From Thiohalocapsa sp. (lineage in GTDB: Bacteria > Pseudomonadota > Gammaproteobacteria > Chromatiales > Chromatiaceae), in assembly GCF_019695415.1 (NCBI RefSeq), contig NZ_JAIFKJ010000103.1, positions 1 through 12,306 of the forward strand: DNA of 12,306 nucleotides, read 5' to 3'. A program made the translations under genes and the position numbers. Shown in pieces: positions 6,871 to 12,306 of the stretch; the first letter of the stretch is position 1; each line of letters begins with the position of its first letter. The notes under the pieces were generated by a model. It was not told where the DNA came from. It searched no databases and saw nothing but the letters and a program-made list of their open reading frames with translations.

Positions 6871-8135
6871 AGGGCGTCCGGCTCCTGCAGCCGTGCCGCG
6901 AGCCGCGCCAGGAAGAGCGCGCCGCGGTGGCCGTCGCTGTGACGGTGATCGGCGGCGAGGGTGGCTGTGACGACGCTGCGCGGCTGCACGTCGCCGTCGA
7001 CCACCCACGGTCGGGTCCGTGGCGAGCCGAAACCGATGATGGCCACCTGCGGCGGATAGATGACGCCGTAGAGGCGGTCGACGCCGCGCTCACCAAGACT
7101 CGAGACGGTGACCGTCGGGTCCGACAGCTCAGATGCCTTGAGGCCGCCGCGCCGCACACGTGCGACTAGGTCCCGGAGCCTGGCCATCAGGGCATCCAAG
7201 TGGAGTTGGTCGGCGTCGTGGATGGCGGGCGCCACCAGACCGCCGCCGCGGATGGCGGTGGCCGTGCCCACGTGAATGGCCTCGGCGGCCTCGAAGCGGC
7301 CGTCGCGGTCGAAGCCGTTCAGCTCCTGGAAGTCGCGCAACGTGAGCGCGACGGCCTTGATGAAGAGTACGCCCAAGAGTAAGCGCTTGTCCGGCGGGCG
7401 CTCCGCGTTGCGGCGGGTGAGCCAGTCCGCGGCTGATGTCAGGTCTATATCGTGTGCGAGGTAGTAGTGCGGTATCTCGCGCTTGGAGCGACTCATGGCC
7501 GCGGCGATGGCCTGGCGCATGGCGGCGAGATCGGGCTTGCCCTGGGTTCGTTTCGAATTCGGTTTCGGCTTCTGCTGCGGCGCAGGCTGTGGCTGGCCGG
7601 AGGCGGCTTTGACATCGGCCAGGGTGACGGCGCCGCCTGGGCCTGTGCCTTCGATCGCAGTGAGCTCGACGCCGCGCTGCTCGGCGAGTCGGCGGGCGGC
7701 GGGTGACGCCCGGTGGCGCTCTGCAGCGGCGGTGGGCTCAGGGGCTTGTGACTGCGGCGCCGGCGCCGCGGCCTCGGACGCTGTGCTCGGCTGGGGTCGC
7801 GCTTCGCTCGTTTGTTGCTCACCTTGACGGCCGGCGACGGTCGCGGCCTTGCCCGGGGCACGGGTCTCGGCTGGCCTTGCCGACGGCGTGTCCGGCTCCA
7901 GCGGCTCCAACTCCGCCATGGGTGCTCCGACGGGCACCTTCTCGCCGATATCGATGAGCGGGCGGCCCATGACTGCGTCGTGGAAGACCTCCACCTCGAT
8001 GGCGCCTTTTTGGGTCTCGATGACGGCGATGGTGTCGCCCTTCTTGAGCGGCTCGCCCGGCTGTTTGGTCCACTCGATGAGTGTTCCAGCCTCCATGTCG
8101 GCGCCGAGCGAGGGCATGTGGAAGACATTGCTCAT
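6867..8135 (-). CDS. pdhC: Dihydrolipoamide acyltransferase E2 of a pyruvate-type dehydrogenase complex
   Basis: E2 takes the acyl group made by E1 on its lipoyl arm and transfers it to CoA. The 422 residues contain one lipoyl domain (about 1-80, lipoyl Lys43 in IETQKGAIEVE), an Ala/Pro/Glu-rich linker (about 80-140), a peripheral-subunit-binding domain (ASPAARRLAEQRGVELTAI, about 143-178), a Pro/Lys linker, and the catalytic domain (about 202-422). The active-site motif is DHRHSDG with His397 and Asp401, matching DHRxxDG. The subunit-binding domain is intact, so an E3 encoded elsewhere can presumably dock. I chose ATG 8135 because MSNVFHMPSLGADMEAGTL is the canonical lipoyl-domain start; the frame extends 71 codons upstream through the repeat region without family similarity. 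Its stop overlaps the ACP start. Substrate could be pyruvate or another 2-oxo acid; the AcsA neighbour favours acetyl. Confidence 0.93.
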   Translation of the reverse strand: MSNVFHMPSLGADMEAGTLIEWTKQPGEPLKKGDTIAVIETQKGAIEVEVFHDAVMGRPLIDIGEKVPVGAPMAELEPLEPDTPSARPAETRAPGKAATVAGRQGEQQTSEARPQPSTASEAAAPAPQSQAPEPTAAAERHRASPAARRLAEQRGVELTAIEGTGPGGAVTLADVKAASGQPQPAPQQKPKPNSKRTQGKPDLAAMRQAIAAAMSRSKREIPHYYLAHDIDLTSAADWLTRRNAERPPDKRLLLGVLFIKAVALTLRDFQELNGFDRDGRFEAAEAIHVGTATAIRGGGLVAPAIHDADQLHLDALMARLRDLVARVRRGGLKASELSDPTVTVSSLGERGVDRLYGVIYPPQVAIIGFGSPRTRPWVVDGDVQPRSVVTATLAADHRHSDGHRGALFLARLAARLQEPDAL

Positions 8136-8145
8136 GGCAGCGCGT

Positions 8146-8246
8146 CGCTCCCACGCTTGCTGCCGTCCGTGGGAGCGGCATCCCTGCCGCGACGGATGCT
8201 TGCCGCTGCCCTGGAAGTCGTCCTGGCCTGGAGGCCGCTCCCACGG
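8146..8246. repeat. REP/REPIN-like cluster of inverted repeats between E1 beta and E2
   Basis: Three copies of the core GTGGGAGCGG or its 9-10 bp variants lie in alternating orientation. The first, inverted, CGCTCCCACG (8146-8155), pairs perfectly with CGTGGGAGCG (8168-8177) across 12 bases. The second copy continues into its own hairpin, GCGGCA-TCCC-TGCCGC (8175-8190). A third, inverted, copy at 8234-8246 is the exact complement of CCGTGGGAGCGGC at 8167-8179. The core resembles the REP family common in Pseudomonas and relatives. REPs of this kind are mobilised by RAYT transposases acting elsewhere, and within operons they can affect mRNA stability and the ratio of flanking gene products. Confidence 0.65.
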
Positions 8247-8286
8247 CTGATTTCGGACCGCTGTTCCACACATGCCAAATCTGGTT

Positions 8287-9276
8287 TCATCGAGCGAGAG
8301 CGGTCTTGGCGGCGGCGATGATGTCAGGCGCCTGGGGCACTGCGGCATCTTCCAGGTGCTTGGGGTAGGGGATGGGCACCTCGGTGCTGCACACCCGCCC
8401 CACCGGGGCGTCCAGCTCCCAGAAGGCCTGCTCCATAATGCGTGCGCTCACCTCGGCGGCGAGGCTGCCGGTGCGCCAGCCCTCATCTATGACGACGGCG
8501 CGGTGGGTCTTCGCGACCGAGGCCACGACGGTGGCATCGTCCAGTGGGCGCAGGCTGCGCAGATCGATCACCTCGGCCGAGATGCCGTCCGCTGCGAGCG
8601 CCTCGGCGGCGTCGAGCGTCTTGAACAGGCAGCCGCCGTAGGTGATCAGGCTGACGTCTGTTCCTTCGCGGCGCACCGCCGCACCGGTGATGGGCACGGG
8701 GCCGGCGTCGGCGGCGAGGTCGCCCTCGCGGTTGTAGAGCATCACATGCTCAAAGAGGACTACCGGGTCCGGGTCCTCCAGCGCCGACCAGAGCATGCCG
8801 CGGGCATCCTCCAAAGTGGCGGGAGCCGCCACCTTGAGTCCCGGCACATGGGCATACCAGGCCTCCAGGCTGTGCGAATGCTGGGCAGCGAGCTGCTTGC
8901 CGGCGCCGGTGGCCATGCGGATCACCACGGGCACGCTGAGCTGCCCGCCGGACATGTGCCGCAGCGTCGCGGCGTTGTTCACGATCTGATCCAGCGCCAG
9001 CAGGCTGAAGTTGACGGTCATGATCTCAACGATGGGCCGCATGCCGCCCATGGCGGCACCGATGCCCGCACCCGTGAAGCCGCATTCCGATAGCGGCGTA
9101 TCGCGGATGCGCTCCGGCCCGTAGTCGTCGTATAGGCCCTTGCTCACCGCGTAGCAGCCGCCGTACCGGCCCACGTCCTCGCCCATCAGGAAGACGCGCT
9201 CGTCGCGGTCCAGCGCGTCGCGGATGGCGGCCCGCACCGCCCCGCGGTAGGTCGTATGGATGGTCTGGCCGCTCAC
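8287..9276 (-). CDS. pdhB: Pyruvate dehydrogenase E1 component, beta subunit
   Basis: Beta chain of the thiamine-diphosphate-dependent E1 alpha2beta2 decarboxylase; it supplies the catalytic Glu and contacts the cofactor and the lipoyl arm. From the chosen start it has 329 residues, the normal length. Motifs are TTYRGAVRAAIRDAL near the N-terminus, FLMGEDVGRYGG (about 29-40), DTPLSECGFTGAGIGAAMGG (about 59-78, catalytic-Glu region), QHSHSLEAW (about 132-140) and, in the C-terminal transketolase-like domain, AEVIDLRSLRPLD and VVIDEGWRTG. I prefer the GTG at 9276 (AGGG upstream, family-like start MSGQTIHTTYR). A TTG at 9318 would add 14 residues and overlap the E1 alpha stop by 4 bp, similar to other junctions here, so it remains possible. 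The gene follows E1 alpha directly and precedes E2 by 151 bp containing REP repeats. Confidence 0.92.
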   Translation of the reverse strand: MSGQTIHTTYRGAVRAAIRDALDRDERVFLMGEDVGRYGGCYAVSKGLYDDYGPERIRDTPLSECGFTGAGIGAAMGGMRPIVEIMTVNFSLLALDQIVNNAATLRHMSGGQLSVPVVIRMATGAGKQLAAQHSHSLEAWYAHVPGLKVAAPATLEDARGMLWSALEDPDPVVLFEHVMLYNREGDLAADAGPVPITGAAVRREGTDVSLITYGGCLFKTLDAAEALAADGISAEVIDLRSLRPLDDATVVASVAKTHRAVVIDEGWRTGSLAAEVSARIMEQAFWELDAPVGRVCSTEVPIPYPKHLEDAAVPQAPDIIAAAKTALAR

Positions 9277-9314
9277 GGTCTCATCCCTCGCACTCGACAC
9301 TCGCCCCTGGTCAC

Positions 9315-10321
9315 TCAAGCTTTAGTACAGACGTCGCAGGTCAGGTTTTCCACCGGCTCCCAGTCACCGGACTCGGCAAAATCGACGGCCGCTGCGATTT
9401 CCCGTTCGATCTCCGCATCCAGGCGCCCGGCGGTCTCGGCGTCCAGCATCCCGGTTTCCTCCAGCCAATGGCGAAAGCGCAGGATCGGGCCCTTCTGCTT
9501 CCAGGCCTCAACCTCCGCCTTGTCCCGGTAGAGCTGGGCGTCGAACATGGAATGGGCGCGGAAGCGATAGGTGCGGCACTCCAAGAAGCGGGGGCCGCCG
9601 CCGGCGCGGATCTCGGTGACGGCCTCGCGGGCGGCAGCCTCGATGGCGATGACGTCCATGCCGTCCAGCGCGACCGACGGGATTTGATAGCAGGCAGCCT
9701 TGCGGGCGATGTCGGTCTCGGACTCAGAGCGCTCCAGCGCCGTACCCATGGCGTAGCGGTTGTTCTCGCAGACGAAGAGCACCGGCAGTCGCCACAGGGC
9801 GGCCAAGTTCAGGCTCTCGTGGAAGGCGCCTTCGGCGGCGGCGCCCTCGCCGAAGAAGCAGGCGGTTACCTGTGCGCGATCCTGCATCTGATCCGCCAGC
9901 GCCAGCCCCACCGCCAGCGGGATGCCACCAGCGACGATGGCGCTGCCGCCGTAGAAGCGGCGCTTGGCGTCGAACAGGTGCATGGAGCCGCCGCGCCCGC
10001 GGCTCACGCCATCCTGCTTGCCATACATCTCCGCCATCAGCCGGTCCATGGGCAGCCCTCGGGCCAGCGCGTGGCCGTGCTCGCGGTAGGTGGCCACAAC
10101 GGCGTCCGTGGCGTCCAGCGCCTTCATCACGCCGACGGCGATTGCCTCTTCGCCGGAGTACAGGTGCAGAAAGCCGCGGATCTTTTCTTCGGTATAGAGC
10201 TCGGCGCAGCGCTCCTCGAAGGCCCGGATGCGCAGCATCTCCTTGAGCAGGTGCAGGGCGTGCTCACGGCTCAGGTGAAGCTTGTGCGCCCGTGGGATGC
10301 CGGATGTCGGCTGGGTGTCGG

Positions 10322-10325
<4 letters not shown>
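9315..10325 (-). CDS. pdhA: Pyruvate dehydrogenase E1 component, alpha subunit
   Basis: Alpha chain of E1, which decarboxylates pyruvate on thiamine diphosphate and hands the acetyl unit to lipoyl-E2. Its 336 residues are normal for the heterotetrameric type. It shows FLHLYSGEEAIAVG (52-65), TYREHGHALARG (79-90), RGRGGSMHLFD (109-119), and the ThDP-binding motif from GEGAAAEG (159-166) to ENNRYAMGT (187-195). The first motif has GEG in place of the textbook GDG, a conservative change. The mobile loop YRFRAHSMFDAQLYRDKAEV (253-272) has the His-Ser pair of this family. The C-terminus ends in LTCDVCTKA, an unusual CxxC. ATG 10325 overlaps the acsA stop as ATGA, so the two genes are probably translationally coupled. 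Assignment to pyruvate over branched-chain 2-oxo acids or acetoin rests on overall resemblance and the AcsA partner. Confidence 0.93.
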
Positions 10326-12097
<1,772 letters not shown>

Positions 12098-12146
12098 CTC
12101 GGCCCCCGTGAAGCTCGGCGGGCTCGGCGAGCCTGCCGTCTACTTG

Positions 12147-12175
12147 AACCTAGGCCAGATGGTGGTGTGTGTCTA
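12147..12175 (-). promoter_or_regulatory. Weak candidate sigma-70 promoter for the acsA-pdh operon
   Basis: On the minus strand TAGACA (12175-12170, 5 of 6 to the -35 consensus) and TAGGTT (12152-12147, 3 of 6 to -10) are 17 bp apart. The leader to the acsA TTG would be about 43 nt and includes a GC-rich imperfect hairpin at 12116-12138 (CGGC, GGCTC paired with GAGCC, GCCG). Directly upstream of the -35 is the near-palindrome CGGGGCTTGCCCCG (12176-12189), which could be an operator or another REP-like unit. All by eye; the -10 is poor. Confidence 0.22.
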
Positions 12176-12254
12176 CGGGGCTTGCCCCGAAATGTCGCGA
12201 CGCGCGGGGCTCGCTCCGTCCTCATCCCTCGGTGGTCAGAGGATGACGCGCTTA

Positions 12255-12303
12255 GGGAAGCGCCGATTTATTGGCGCTTCCCGTGCGGGGCAGGACGCCC
12301 CGC
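12255..12303. repeat. Two tandem perfect inverted repeats at the right edge
   Basis: GGGAAGCGCC (12255-12264) and GGCGCTTCCC (12273-12282) form a perfect 10-bp stem around the AT-rich loop GATTTATT. Right after it GCGGGGC (12285-12291) and GCCCCGC (12297-12303) form a 7-bp stem around AGGAC. Neither is followed by a T run on either strand, so they do not look like standard terminators. They could be a terminator pair for a gene beyond the edge, a miniature element or an insertion-sequence end. The minus frame opened by the ATG at 12306 closes after 12 codons, so no gene starts here. Confidence 0.45.
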
Positions 12304-12306
12304 CAT

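Noticed and set aside
8136..8348. 71-codon N-terminal extension of E2
   Set aside because: It reads through the REP repeats and the end of E1 beta and has no lipoyl-domain similarity; MSNVFHMPSLG is the natural start.

Overview
The window is visibly GC-rich and carries compact bacterial genes. Its Pho boxes, REP-type repeats and family matches fit a gammaproteobacterium; no rRNA or other decisive marker is present, so the lineage is inference. Coding is almost entirely on the minus strand, except for one chromate-transporter locus on the plus strand.

Left half (1-6500): phosphate and oxyanion genes. Read in the minus direction these are phoX, a PhoX/DUF839-family phosphatase; a large secreted di-haem cytochrome c of unrecognised family; an arsR-type repressor with an arsenite-type cysteine motif; and pstS, the periplasmic phosphate-binding lipoprotein, cut by the window edge. 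Pho-box-like sites precede phoX and pstS, and the phoX site has the spacing to its -10 box expected of a PhoB-activated promoter. Divergent from arsR lies chrA, full length but interrupted by one in-frame amber codon, so it is either a recent pseudogene or expressed as two pieces. The context is phosphate scavenging next to toxic oxyanion (arsenate, chromate) handling.

Right half (6559-12097): one minus-strand operon for acetyl-CoA supply, in the order acsA (acetyl-CoA synthetase, Bacillus AcsA type), pyruvate dehydrogenase E1 alpha, E1 beta, E2 (one lipoyl domain), and a stand-alone acyl carrier protein. acsA/E1alpha and E2/ACP overlap by 4 bp (ATGA), so translational coupling is likely. No E3 (dihydrolipoamide dehydrogenase) is present. 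The ACP as last gene of a 2-oxo-acid dehydrogenase operon is the most intriguing arrangement here. A REP/REPIN-like group of inverted repeats sits in the 151-bp gap between E1 beta and E2.

Right edge (12098-12306): no gene is visible. The stretch is full of perfect inverted repeats and probably holds the operon promoter and leader. Several genes use non-ATG starts (TTG for acsA, probably GTG for E1 beta).
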